Made by a program: the position numbers and the translations under genes. From Terrabacter sp. MAHUQ-38 (GTDB lineage: Bacteria; Actinomycetota; Actinomycetes; Actinomycetales; Dermatophilaceae), in NCBI RefSeq assembly GCF_014518425.1, contig NZ_JACVCU010000003.1, forward strand, positions 496,001 to 560,000: a stretch of 64,000 nucleotides of DNA. Direction: 5' to 3'. A model generated the notes under the pieces. That model searched no databases. It was not told where the DNA came from and worked only from the letters and a program-made list of their open reading frames with translations. This document shows, piece after piece, positions 34,713-42,226 of this stretch (the stretch's first letter is position 1; every line of letters starts with the position of its first letter).

Positions 34713-35755
34713 GGCTGGATCCTGTCGAAGACGCGGGCGAGGGCTGCGGCCGTGCCGCCGGCGGCGTCGCTGACGACGTCACCGACTCCGTCGACGCCGG
34801 GGACGGCCGGGCGCAGATGGCTCGCATAGTCCTCGAACGCCGCCCGCGTCGTGAAACGCGGCTCGAACTCGAGCACGGTGCGCATCCGGGTCGTGTCGAG
34901 GCCGCGGCCGAACGCGAGGAAGGTCAGCTGGTCCGAGGAGAAGTCGGCCAGACCGCTGCGCTTGACGACGCTGCCGATGACACCGGCCGCTCCGAGCGGC
35001 ACGGGCAGCACCGGTCGACGGGCGATCGCGGTGCACTGGGTGACCGTGAGGAAGCCGTCGCCCGCGACGTTGACGATGCCGGCCGCAGGGCCGGTGGTCG
35101 CGAGGATCATCGCCGCTGTCGCGTCGTCCTCGTGGATGAACTGGAACCGCGCGTCGTAGCCGAGCGGGATCGGCACGACCGGCAGCGAGAAGTAGTCGGT
35201 GATCGCGGTGTGGATGCTCGGGCCGACGACGTTGGCCAGGCGCAGCATCGTGATCTCGACGTCGGGGCGGCGGCGCGAGAAGCCCCGGACGTAGCCCTCG
35301 ACCTCGACCGAGTCCTTGCCGAAGCCGGCACGCGGCAGGGTCTTGGGGTTCATGTCCTCGCTGAACATCGCGGGGTCGCGCGGCGAGGAGCCGTAGACCG
35401 CGGCGGACGACTTCACGACGAGGCGCTTGACCGACTCGGACTTCTGGCACGCGGCGAGCAGCTGCATCGTGCCGATGACGTTGATCTCCTTCTGCGTCAC
35501 CCGCCCGCCGGTGTCCTTGGGGGTCGCGATGACGTTCATGTGCACGACCGTGTCGACGTCGGCCTGCGCCATGATCCGCCCGATCATCGGGTTGCGGATG
35601 TCGGCGCGGACGAACTCGGCCCGGCCGATCGAGTGCTTGGGCGGCACGACGTCGACGCCGAGGATCCGCTCGACGGACGGATCGGTCGAGAGCCTGCGGG
35701 CGTAGAGACCACCGAGGTAGCGGGACACCCCCGTGACCAGGACGACCTTGGCCAT
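34709..35755 (-). CDS. NAD-dependent epimerase/dehydratase-like protein (GalE2-like)
   Basis: A 348-residue extended-SDR protein with the NAD motif VVLVTGVSRYLGGLYARRL at residues 4-22, SSAAVYGSSPRDP near residue 120 and a Rossmann end. The catalytic YxxxK is not seen at the expected place: RAGFGKDSVEVEGYV has no Tyr in register. So UDP-glucose 4-epimerase activity is doubtful, although the M. tuberculosis gene at this position is called galE2. AGGAGG lies five bases ahead of the ATG at 35755. Its stop overlaps the acyltransferase start. Confidence 0.82.
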   Translation of the reverse strand: MAKVVLVTGVSRYLGGLYARRLSTDPSVERILGVDVVPPKHSIGRAEFVRADIRNPMIGRIMAQADVDTVVHMNVIATPKDTGGRVTQKEINVIGTMQLLAACQKSESVKRLVVKSSAAVYGSSPRDPAMFSEDMNPKTLPRAGFGKDSVEVEGYVRGFSRRRPDVEITMLRLANVVGPSIHTAITDYFSLPVVPIPLGYDARFQFIHEDDATAAMILATTGPAAGIVNVAGDGFLTVTQCTAIARRPVLPVPLGAAGVIGSVVKRSGLADFSSDQLTFLAFGRGLDTTRMRTVLEFEPRFTTRAAFEDYASHLRPAVPGVDGVGDVVSDAAGGTAAALARVFDRIQP

Positions 35756-35955
35756 CGGCTCCTCCTGTGCTCGCTTGTCGTCGGTCGCTCGGGCGCGCGT
35801 CGCGCCCGGGCCCTGCACGTGCGACGGAGGAGGCTCGCTCCCCCGCACGTGAAGCCTACCGAGGCCCCACGGCATACGCTCCGGCGCACCGCTGCCGATG
35901 TGGCGAGCCTCTCTCCGAGGAGGCCTCGACGAGGGGACCTGCCCTCAAACGCGAA

Positions 35956-35981
35956 CGACCCTCACGGTTGCGTGAGGGTCG
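35956..35981 (-). terminator. Strong hairpin terminator after bS22
   Basis: CGACCCTCACG (35956-35966) and CGTGAGGGTCG (35971-35981) form an 11-base perfect stem with a GTTG loop, about 45 bases after the bS22 stop on the minus strand. Confidence 0.65.
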
Positions 35982-36023
35982 AGAGCGAGCGGGGCGATGC
36001 CGCCGGTTCCTGAGCTGGTCAGG

Positions 36024-36122
36024 TCACTTCTTGTTGCGACGCTGGTGACGCGTCTTGCGCAGCAGCTTGCGGTGCTTCTTCTTCGCCATCCGCTTGCGAC
36101 GCTTCTTGATGACAGAACCCAT
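36024..36122 (-). CDS. Small ribosomal protein bS22 (AURKAIP1/COX24 domain)
   Basis: A 32-residue, extremely basic peptide, MGSVIKKRRKRMAKKKHRKL to RNKK, nearly the same as mycobacterial bS22, which sits in the small ribosomal subunit near the decoding region. The ATG at 36122 gives exactly the known N terminus; the frame is open upstream but without similarity. In mycobacteria this gene (Rv0500B) has the same neighbours. A strong terminator follows. Confidence 0.93.
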   Translation of the reverse strand: MGSVIKKRRKRMAKKKHRKLLRKTRHQRRNKK

Positions 36123-36293
36123 AGTTGTCCTTGCCGTGCGACTGATCCTTGACTGAGCTGATGCCGACCTGCGTCGACACGCCGCATACAAGGGCAGGTC
36201 GAAGTACGAGCCGAACAGGCTCCACAGCGTAGCGCGTGCGAGGCCTGAGCCCAAAAGCCCTCGTCGTGACCCGTCTGCCCACCTGCACGGATG

Positions 36294-36336
36294 CCGAGGG
36301 GGCGGCCGGACCTCGTGGTCCTGGCCGCCCCCTCGG
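36294..36336 (-). terminator. Strong hairpin terminator after the HTH gene
   Basis: CCGAGGGGGCGGCC (36294-36307) and GGCCGCCCCCTCGG (36323-36336) form a 14-base perfect stem. The loop itself can pair further (GGACC with GGTCC). It lies 20 bases after the stop of the HTH gene on the minus strand. Confidence 0.7.
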
Positions 36337-36356
36337 TGTGCGTGGAAACGCTGTGT

Positions 36357-36557
36357 TCACGCGGTGTCGATGTAGGACGTCTGGAGGTACTTGTGCACCG
36401 CGTCCTCCGGAACCCGGAAGGAGCGGCCGACGCGTACGGCCGGAAGATCTCCGCCGTGGACGAGCCGGTAGACGGTCATCTTCGACACGCGCATGATCGA
36501 GGCGACCTCGGCGACGGTCAGGAACCGCACCTCGGCGAGCTGGCGCTCATTCGACAT
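36357..36557 (-). CDS. Excisionase/MerR-like helix-turn-helix protein
   Basis: A 66-residue DNA-binding protein with FLTVAEVASIMRVSKMTVYR and LVHGGDLPAVRVGRSFRVPE, the winged-helix layout shared by phage excisionases and BldC. It corresponds in position to Rv0500A. No integrase or phage gene is near, so it is a chromosomal regulator rather than a true excisionase. Targets unknown. The next gene on the minus strand, bS22, is 234 bases away behind a terminator. Confidence 0.87.
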   Translation of the reverse strand: MSNERQLAEVRFLTVAEVASIMRVSKMTVYRLVHGGDLPAVRVGRSFRVPEDAVHKYLQTSYIDTA

Positions 36558-36738
36558 GTGAAACCCCGATCTTCAGTGGTTGCACCCGCGTGTCGACGGC
36601 TTCCCCTCCGGCGAAAGAGCACGCAGGTGCAAGAAGCAACACTAGGGGCAGATGTGACTGGAGGGGAAGTGAAGTGCCAAAACTCGCCTCGGGCGCAAGT
36701 CGACACGCCGGTGGGGCCCCTGTGGATCTCCCGGCTCG

Positions 36739-38082
36739 TCACGGCTCCAGACGGTGCAGGTCGCGAGGGAAGAGGGTCACCTCTCGAATGTTCTCTGCTC
36801 CCGTCAGGCGCCCCACCCACCTTTCCAGACCGATCGCGAATCCGCCATGCGGAGGCATGCCGTGGGCGAACGCGTCGAGGTAGCCGGCGATGAGCGACGG
36901 GTCGGTTCCCGTGCGCGCCATGGCCGCCACGTAGTCCGACGGTCGGTGCAGCCGCTGCCCACCGGTCGTCAGCTCCAGCCCCCGGAACAGCAGGTCGAAG
37001 CTGTTGCTCCACCTCTCGTCCCCCCGCTGGGGATGCGTGTAGAAGGGGCGCTTCCTCATCGGGTAGCCCTCAACCGCAAGGAAGTCCGAGCCGTATGCCG
37101 TCCGCGCCCACTCGCTGAGCGCGCGCTCGTGTGCGGGGCTGAGGTCCGGCTCGTCCGGGTCGGCGCCGACCTTCGCGAGGGCGTCGCTGAAGTGGATGAC
37201 GGGGAACTCCTCGGGCACCCGCGGCAGCTCGACGCCGAGGAGCGAAGCGGCGTCACCGGCATACGTGCCGATGGCGTCGACCATGCCGGCGATGGCGGCG
37301 CGCAGCACGGCGAGGACGTCGCGATGGTCGCGGATGAAGCCGAGCTCGGCGTCGAGCGAGGTGTACTGCGCGAGGTGGCGCACGGTGTCGTGCGGCTCGG
37401 CGCGGAACACCGGGCCCACCTCGAAGACCCGCTCGAACACCCCCACGAGCATCTGCTTGTAGAGCTGCGGGCTCTGTGCGAGGTAGGCGGTGCGGCCGAA
37501 GTAGTCGACCGTGAAGACGTTGGCGCCGGACTCGGTGGCCGTGCCCACGAGCTTCGGGGTCGCGATCTCGGTGAACTCGAGCGCCGCCAGCGCTTCGCGG
37601 AAGCCGCGCATCGACGCGCTCGCCAGCTGCCATGCGGCACGGTGCCGCGGGTGTCGGAGCGTCACCGCGGCGTGGTCGAGATGCGTGGGCAGGCCCGCAC
37701 CGAACCTCGGCCGCCAGAGCTCGGCGGGTGGCGCGACCGCGGGCTCGGTCAGCGCTGTGACGGTCGGCTCGACGAGCTCGGAGCCGCCCGGGGCCGACGC
37801 GTTGGCGGACACCGTGCCGGTCACCTCGACCACGGTCTCCTCGGGCAGCCCGGCGAGCTGCTCGAGCGTCCCGGGCTCCTTGACGACGACCTGGGCCAGC
37901 CCGGTCCGGTCGCGCAGGACGAGGAACGTGACGCTCGCAAGGACGCGGCGCCGGTGGATCCAGCCCGCGAGCGTGGCGCGCTCGCCGGGCGGCGTGGTCA
38001 CGAGGTCGCGCGCGAGGATGCGGGTCGGGCTGCTCGAACCGGTCGTGCTGGTCGTCGCAGCGGTCACATGGGTGGGTTGCAT
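36739..38082 (-). CDS. aspS: Archaeal-type aspartyl-tRNA synthetase (probably non-discriminating)
   Basis: A 447-residue class IIb synthetase that charges tRNA-Asp, and perhaps tRNA-Asn, with aspartate. The N-terminal OB-fold has TLAGWIHRRRVLASVTFLVL; motif 2 reads FRAEPHDTVRHLAQYTSLD and motif 3 GFAIGLERWVGRLTG. Length and motifs are of the short archaeal/eukaryal type without the bacterial GAD insertion. His in GWIH lies where non-discriminating archaeal enzymes carry His, so mischarging of tRNA-Asn is likely if alignment holds. ATG at 38082 has GGAGGTGA ahead of it, shut in a hairpin. It is absent from this place in M. tuberculosis, which suggests insertion. Confidence 0.85.
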   Translation of the reverse strand: MQPTHVTAATTSTTGSSSPTRILARDLVTTPPGERATLAGWIHRRRVLASVTFLVLRDRTGLAQVVVKEPGTLEQLAGLPEETVVEVTGTVSANASAPGGSELVEPTVTALTEPAVAPPAELWRPRFGAGLPTHLDHAAVTLRHPRHRAAWQLASASMRGFREALAALEFTEIATPKLVGTATESGANVFTVDYFGRTAYLAQSPQLYKQMLVGVFERVFEVGPVFRAEPHDTVRHLAQYTSLDAELGFIRDHRDVLAVLRAAIAGMVDAIGTYAGDAASLLGVELPRVPEEFPVIHFSDALAKVGADPDEPDLSPAHERALSEWARTAYGSDFLAVEGYPMRKRPFYTHPQRGDERWSNSFDLLFRGLELTTGGQRLHRPSDYVAAMARTGTDPSLIAGYLDAFAHGMPPHGGFAIGLERWVGRLTGAENIREVTLFPRDLHRLEP

Positions 38083-38235
38083 TTCGTTCACCTCCAGAGG
38101 GTTGCTGCCCCGGAGGTGCGGGCGATGGGGAATGTCGCTGTGCCACCACACCTTCGCCATCGCGGAAGTGCGATGGCCTCTTGCCGTGCTCGGCTCAGGA
38201 TCGTCAGGCCCGTCGTCGCCGTGCGGCCAAGGCTA
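38083..38235 (-). promoter_or_regulatory. Promoter and structured leader of the AspRS gene, T-box-like
   Basis: On the minus strand TTGGTC (38259-38254) and TAGCCT (38235-38230), spaced by 18 bases, form a promoter; the leader would be about 140 bases. It holds an 8-base perfect stem (38156-38177), then GGTGGCACAGCG (38147-38136), which matches the T-box core GGTGGNACCGCG in all but one base. TGGC would pair with the GCCA end of tRNA-Asp or -Asn. Finally CACCTCC (from 38118) pairs with GGAGGTG (to 38089) and hides the ribosome binding site. A Stem I with specifier was not verified, so the T-box reading is tentative. Confidence 0.4.
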
Positions 38236-38324
38236 GGCGCTCAGCCCACCCCCGACCAACTGGGTATCGCCGCGCCACCAGGGCGCCGCGGCACGCACCG
38301 CAGCGAAGCGAGGCGCCAACCAGC

Positions 38325-39521
38325 TCAGTCGAAGTGGACGTCGAGGCCGTGGAGGGGGAAGACGGCCGAGCGGGTCGCCATGATCGCGCGGTCGACCTCG
38401 CTTGCGGGGTCGTAGCCCATGTCCCACGAACGCCACCAGAGCGGGCCGTCCTCCGCGGTCAGGTCGCCCATCCGGCGTGGGCCGGGTCGGCCGAAGACCT
38501 GCTCGACATGGGCACGCCACCCCTCGGGGACCTCGGTGGAGGTCTTGATCGGGGTGTGAGCGGCGATGGCGGTCAGGTGGGTCCACGTGCGCGGGACGAC
38601 ACCGATGACCTCGTAGCCACCACCGCCGAGGGCGATCCACCGCCCGTCACACACCTCGTGGGCGAGGCGGTGGAGCGCGTCGGCGGCGGCGCGCTGGGCG
38701 TCGACCGTCACGGCGAAGTGCGCGAGCGGGTCCTCGGTGTGGGTGTCGCAGCCGTGCTGGGTCACGAGCACGTCGGGACCGAAGCTGCGGATCAGCGGGT
38801 CGGCGACGGCGTGCAGGGTCCGCAACCAACCGGCGTCGTTGAGTCCCGGTGGCAGCGCGACGTTGACGGCGGTGCCCTCTGCATCGGGGCCGCCGATGTC
38901 GCCCGGCCAGCCGGTGCCCGGGAAGAGCGCCCGCCCCGTCTCGTGCAAGGAGATCGTGAGCACGCGCGGGTCGTCCCAGAAGATCTGCTCGACGCCGTCG
39001 CCGTGGTGGACGTCGACGTCGACGTACGCGACGCGCTCGGCGCCGTGGTCGAGCAACCACTGGATGCCGACGGCGATGTCGTTGTAGACGCAGAAGCCGC
39101 TGGCCGCCCCGCGCATCGCGTGGTGCAGGCCGCCCGTGAAGTTGACCGCGTGGGCAGCCGAGCCCTCCCAGACGGCGCGACAGCTGTCGACGGTGCCGGC
39201 GACGACCCGCGAGCTCGCCTCGTGCATGCCGGGGAAGGCGGGGTCGTCGTCGGTGCCGAGGCCGTACGCGGGATCAGCGGCGCCGGGGTCAACGGAGGCG
39301 GCCTTGACCGCTGCGACGTAGTCGTCGTCGTGGATCGTCGCGAGCACCTCGTCGGACGCGACCTCCGCACCGACCACCTCGACCCCCTCGGCTGCGAAGA
39401 CCCCGAGCGCGTCGCACAGGCGCGCCGTCAGGTCCAGGCGCACCGGCGCCATCGGGTGCGTGGGACCGAAGTTGTACCTCGTGAAGGAGGTGTCCCAGAC
39501 GACCCGGGCCTGAGTTGGCAT
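38325..39521 (-). CDS. acuC: AcuC-like class I histone deacetylase family protein
   Basis: A 398-residue zinc amidohydrolase of the arginase/deacetylase fold, proposed to remove acetyl groups from lysines of acetyl-CoA synthetase. The catalytic region is VDVDVHHGDGVEQIFWDD (about residues 173-190), with LHHAMRGAASGFCVYND before it and LVTQHGCDTHTEDPLAH later. The ATG at 39521 has no ribosome binding site, but TAGCGT lies seven bases ahead, which fits a leaderless message. It diverges from the TrkA-like gene across 50 bases. Confidence 0.88.
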   Translation of the reverse strand: MPTQARVVWDTSFTRYNFGPTHPMAPVRLDLTARLCDALGVFAAEGVEVVGAEVASDEVLATIHDDDYVAAVKAASVDPGAADPAYGLGTDDDPAFPGMHEASSRVVAGTVDSCRAVWEGSAAHAVNFTGGLHHAMRGAASGFCVYNDIAVGIQWLLDHGAERVAYVDVDVHHGDGVEQIFWDDPRVLTISLHETGRALFPGTGWPGDIGGPDAEGTAVNVALPPGLNDAGWLRTLHAVADPLIRSFGPDVLVTQHGCDTHTEDPLAHFAVTVDAQRAAADALHRLAHEVCDGRWIALGGGGYEVIGVVPRTWTHLTAIAAHTPIKTSTEVPEGWRAHVEQVFGRPGPRRMGDLTAEDGPLWWRSWDMGYDPASEVDRAIMATRSAVFPLHGLDVHFD

Positions 39522-39528
39522 GATTGAG

Positions 39529-39534
39529 ACGCTA
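39529..39534 (-). promoter_or_regulatory. -10 box of a leaderless acuC message
   Basis: TAGCGT on the minus strand (39534-39529) fits TAnnnT and is seven bases from the ATG at 39521. A CGCG-GAAA-CGCG mini-hairpin lies just beyond it. Confidence 0.4.
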
Positions 39535-39571
39535 TCGCGGAAACGCGCCATGAACGACGGAGGTACAACCC

Positions 39572-40240
39572 ATGGGCCGCAACCGTCTCTTCGACGACGA
39601 CGTGATCGTCATCGGGCTGGGACGCTTCGGCTCGGCCGTCGCGCTCGAGCTGACCAAGCTCGGACACCGCGTGATCGCGGTCGAGCGCGACAACGCCATC
39701 GCGGAGAGCTACGTGAACAAGGTGGCCAAGGTCGTGCACGCCGACATGGCGCAGGCCACCGCCATCGACATGATCCGCGACGCCCAGCCGAAGATCGCCA
39801 TCGTCGGCATCGGCTCGTCCGTCGAGTCGTCGGTCCTCGCGGCCGCGAACCTCGTCGACGCCGAAGTGCCGTCGATCTGGGCGAAGGCCCTGACTCCCGA
39901 GCACAAGCGGATCCTCGTCCGCATCGGGGTGCACCACGTCATCTCGCCCGAGGCCGACTCGGGCCGCCGCGTCGCCCACCTCGTCAACGGCAAGCTGCTC
40001 GACTACATCGAGTTCGACGACGGCTTCGCCATCGTGAAGATCAAGCCGCCGAGCGAGGCCATCGGTTTCACCTTGGAGCAGAGCCAGATCCGCCGCAAGT
40101 ACGGCGTGACCGTCGTCGGCGTGAAGGCGCCCGGCGAGGACTTCACGTATGCCGTGCCGCAGACGAAGATCTCGGCGCACCACCAGCTCATCGTCAGTGG
40201 GCCCACCGAGCTGCTCGAGCGTTTCGCCGCACGCCCCTAG
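39572..40240 (+). CDS. TrkA/KtrA family potassium channel regulator
   Basis: A 222-residue cytoplasmic protein with an RCK-N Rossmann domain (VIVIGLGRFGSAVALELTKL, residues 11-30) and an RCK-C domain (about residues 135-215). Such proteins gate TrkH/KtrB-type potassium transporters in response to nucleotides. No membrane partner gene is in the window. GGAGGT lies seven bases ahead of the ATG. It is a single gene with a GNAT gene converging on it. Confidence 0.9.
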   Translation: MGRNRLFDDDVIVIGLGRFGSAVALELTKLGHRVIAVERDNAIAESYVNKVAKVVHADMAQATAIDMIRDAQPKIAIVGIGSSVESSVLAAANLVDAEVPSIWAKALTPEHKRILVRIGVHHVISPEADSGRRVAHLVNGKLLDYIEFDDGFAIVKIKPPSEAIGFTLEQSQIRRKYGVTVVGVKAPGEDFTYAVPQTKISAHHQLIVSGPTELLERFAARP

Positions 40241-40253
40241 CCGGCGCCGCGGC

Positions 40254-40790
40254 TCAGGGCGTCAGGGGTGGGGTCGAGGCTCCGGGGTCGGCACCGAGCG
40301 GGAGCACCATGGCGATCTCCTCCTCGCCGTCCTCCTCGCTGACGACCCCCATCGGACGGCGGTAGTCCGTCGGCCGGAAGCCGATACCGCTCGCGAAGGC
40401 GACGGCGCGACCGTTCTCGGTCCCGACCCAGTAGACGAGGTGCGTCTGGCCGCGCTCGGTGGCAATGGTCGCGCTGTCGTTGACGAGGCGGGTCGCCACT
40501 CCGGAGCCGCGCGCCTCGGGGCGCACCCACAGGCCGAACAGCTCGGCGGCCGTGCCCTCGCTCGCCTTCGCCGTGCCGACGCTGACGACACCGACGGCCT
40601 CGCCGGCCCGCTCGGCGACGAGCCGCGCGGAGCGCCTCATCCGCTCGCGCCACAAGGCCTCGTCGTAGGCCTCCTCCTCGTCGACCGTGGCCGCGAACGC
40701 CTCGGGCGACTCACGCAGTGCGGCGAGCCGGACGGAACGGTAGTCCTCCCAGTCGTCCTCGCCGAGGGAACGCACGCTGATGTCGGTCAT
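40254..40790 (-). CDS. GNAT N-acetyltransferase (copy A of a related pair)
   Basis: A 178-residue GNAT enzyme. The acetyl-CoA loop is VRPEARGSGVATRLVNDSA near residue 88, preceded by GVVSVGTAKA. It resembles its neighbour at 40892: DDWEDYRSVRLAALRESPEA here against DEWQSHRDVRLEMLRDAPDA there. The pair probably arose by tandem duplication. ATG at 40790 is chosen; upstream open sequence is not similar. Substrate unknown. Confidence 0.87.
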   Translation of the reverse strand: MTDISVRSLGEDDWEDYRSVRLAALRESPEAFAATVDEEEAYDEALWRERMRRSARLVAERAGEAVGVVSVGTAKASEGTAAELFGLWVRPEARGSGVATRLVNDSATIATERGQTHLVYWVGTENGRAVAFASGIGFRPTDYRRPMGVVSEEDGEEEIAMVLPLGADPGASTPPLTP

Positions 40791-40891
40791 GGGGTCCACC
40801 TTCGCACGAGAGGCTGTCGAACCGACACCCGAGGCCGGGTGAACGTTCGGGGGGTGCACCCCTGGCCGGGCGCCGGCGGGGCTGGGCGACG

Positions 40892-41395
40892 TCAGAGCCG
40901 GTGGACCATCTCGATCTCGTAGAGGTCGGGTCGGCGGGGGTGCTCGTGGACGGCACCGGTGCGCTCGAAGCCACAGCGCGCGTACAACTGCTCGGCGGCC
41001 GGGTTCGAGCTCGTCACCTCGAGGACGACCTGGGACTTGCCCATGCGCCTCGCCTCGTCGAGGACCGCCCGGACGAGAGCCTCTCCCACCCCGCGGCCGC
41101 GGGCCCGGGGTGCGACGTACATGCCGAACAACGTTGCGGTTGTGGCTCTTTCGGGCTCCCAGTGCGAGCCGAGGCCCGCCGTGCCCAGAATGCCCTCGTC
41201 GTCGCGGGCCTGCACCAGCCAGGCGCCCTCGATGCGCTCACGCCAGTCGGCCTCGTCGTAGACGGCTTCGTCGGCGTAGGTGAACCAGAAGGCGTCGGGC
41301 GCGTCCCGGAGCATCTCGAGGCGTACGTCCCGGTGCGACTGCCACTCGTCGGGCCGGACGGTGTGCAGGTGCATCGCGGGGTGTGGTTCTCCCAT
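40892..41395 (-). CDS. GNAT N-acetyltransferase (copy B of a related pair)
   Basis: A 167-residue GNAT enzyme with the acetyl-CoA loop APRARGRGVGEALVRAVLDE near residue 95 and the C-terminal block AEQLYARCGFERTGAV. Its N-terminal third is similar to the enzyme at 40254-40790. Start choices are ATG 41395 and ATG 41374. It ends a minus-strand group with proC 15 bases upstream. Substrate unknown. Confidence 0.87.
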   Translation of the reverse strand: MGEPHPAMHLHTVRPDEWQSHRDVRLEMLRDAPDAFWFTYADEAVYDEADWRERIEGAWLVQARDDEGILGTAGLGSHWEPERATTATLFGMYVAPRARGRGVGEALVRAVLDEARRMGKSQVVLEVTSSNPAAEQLYARCGFERTGAVHEHPRRPDLYEIEMVHRL

Positions 41396-41410
41396 CACCC
41401 CACAGTGCCC

Positions 41411-42217
41411 TCAGACCTGCCCGGACGCCAGCTGTTTCGACCGTGCCGCGGCGGCCTCGATGGCGGTGACGAAGGCCGCGCGGACCTTGTGGTCGTCGAG
41501 CTGGCGCAGCGCGGCGACGGTCGTGCCGCCCGGGGAGCTGACCTGCTCGCGCAGGACGGTCGGGTGCTCGCGGGTCTCCTTGAGCATGGTGGCCGCCCCG
41601 TAGAGCGTCTGGACGACGAGCTCCGTCGCGATGGCGCGCGGCAGGCCGAGCACGACGCCCGCCTCGATCATCGCCTCGACGACGTAGAAGATGTACGCGG
41701 GCCCGCTGCCGGAGATCGCGGTGACGGCGTCGAGGTGCTTCTCGGGGAGCCGCACGACCTCGCCGCACGAGCTGAGCAGCGCCTCCGCCTCCTCGAGGTG
41801 GTCGTCGGTGCAGTGGCTGCCGGGCGCGATCCCGGCCATCCCCTGGTCGACGAGGGCCGGCGTGTTCGGCATGACGCGGATGACCGACGTGCCCTCGGGA
41901 AGCCGCGACTCCAGGTACTCGGTCGTGATGCCCGCCGCCAGCGAGATGACGGTGTTGCCCGGCGCGACGTGGTCGTGGATCTCGTCGAGCAGGGACGCCA
42001 TGTCCTGCGGCTTGACGCACAGCACGAGCGTGTCGGCGGCGTCGGCCGCCTCGGGGTTCGGCAGCACGCGTACGCCATGGCGCGCGGCGAGCGCGTTGAC
42101 CTTGTCCGGTGTGCGCCCGGTGACGATGAGGTCGTCGGGCGTGCGGCCCGAGCGGATGAGGCCGGACACGAGCGTCTCGCCCATGACCCCCGCACCGAAG
42201 ATCGCCGTTGTCGTCAT
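41411..42217 (-). CDS. proC: Pyrroline-5-carboxylate reductase (ProC)
   Basis: ProC reduces 1-pyrroline-5-carboxylate to proline with NAD(P)H. The 268-residue protein has the Rossmann start IFGAGVMGETLVSGLIRSG, VLCVKPQDMASLL, the SLAAGITTEYLE segment, MPNTPALVDQGMAGI and the C-terminal signature near SSPGGTTVAALRQLDDHKV. It lies nine bases after the proline dehydrogenase gene, so opposing steps of proline metabolism share a transcript. Rv0500 is proC at the equivalent place in M. tuberculosis. Confidence 0.95.
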   Translation of the reverse strand: MTTTAIFGAGVMGETLVSGLIRSGRTPDDLIVTGRTPDKVNALAARHGVRVLPNPEAADAADTLVLCVKPQDMASLLDEIHDHVAPGNTVISLAAGITTEYLESRLPEGTSVIRVMPNTPALVDQGMAGIAPGSHCTDDHLEEAEALLSSCGEVVRLPEKHLDAVTAISGSGPAYIFYVVEAMIEAGVVLGLPRAIATELVVQTLYGAATMLKETREHPTVLREQVSSPGGTTVAALRQLDDHKVRAAFVTAIEAAAARSKQLASGQV

Positions 42218-42226
42218 CTCCGCCTC

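Noticed and set aside
36357-36557. Excisionase of a prophage or integrative element
   Set aside because: No integrase, attachment repeats or phage genes are near, and the gene has a conserved chromosomal place beside bS22.
38083-38160. A leader peptide (MAKVWWHSD...) attenuating the AspRS gene
   Set aside because: The frame continues without stop into the gene and has no run of Asp or Asn codons, so classic attenuation is unlikely.
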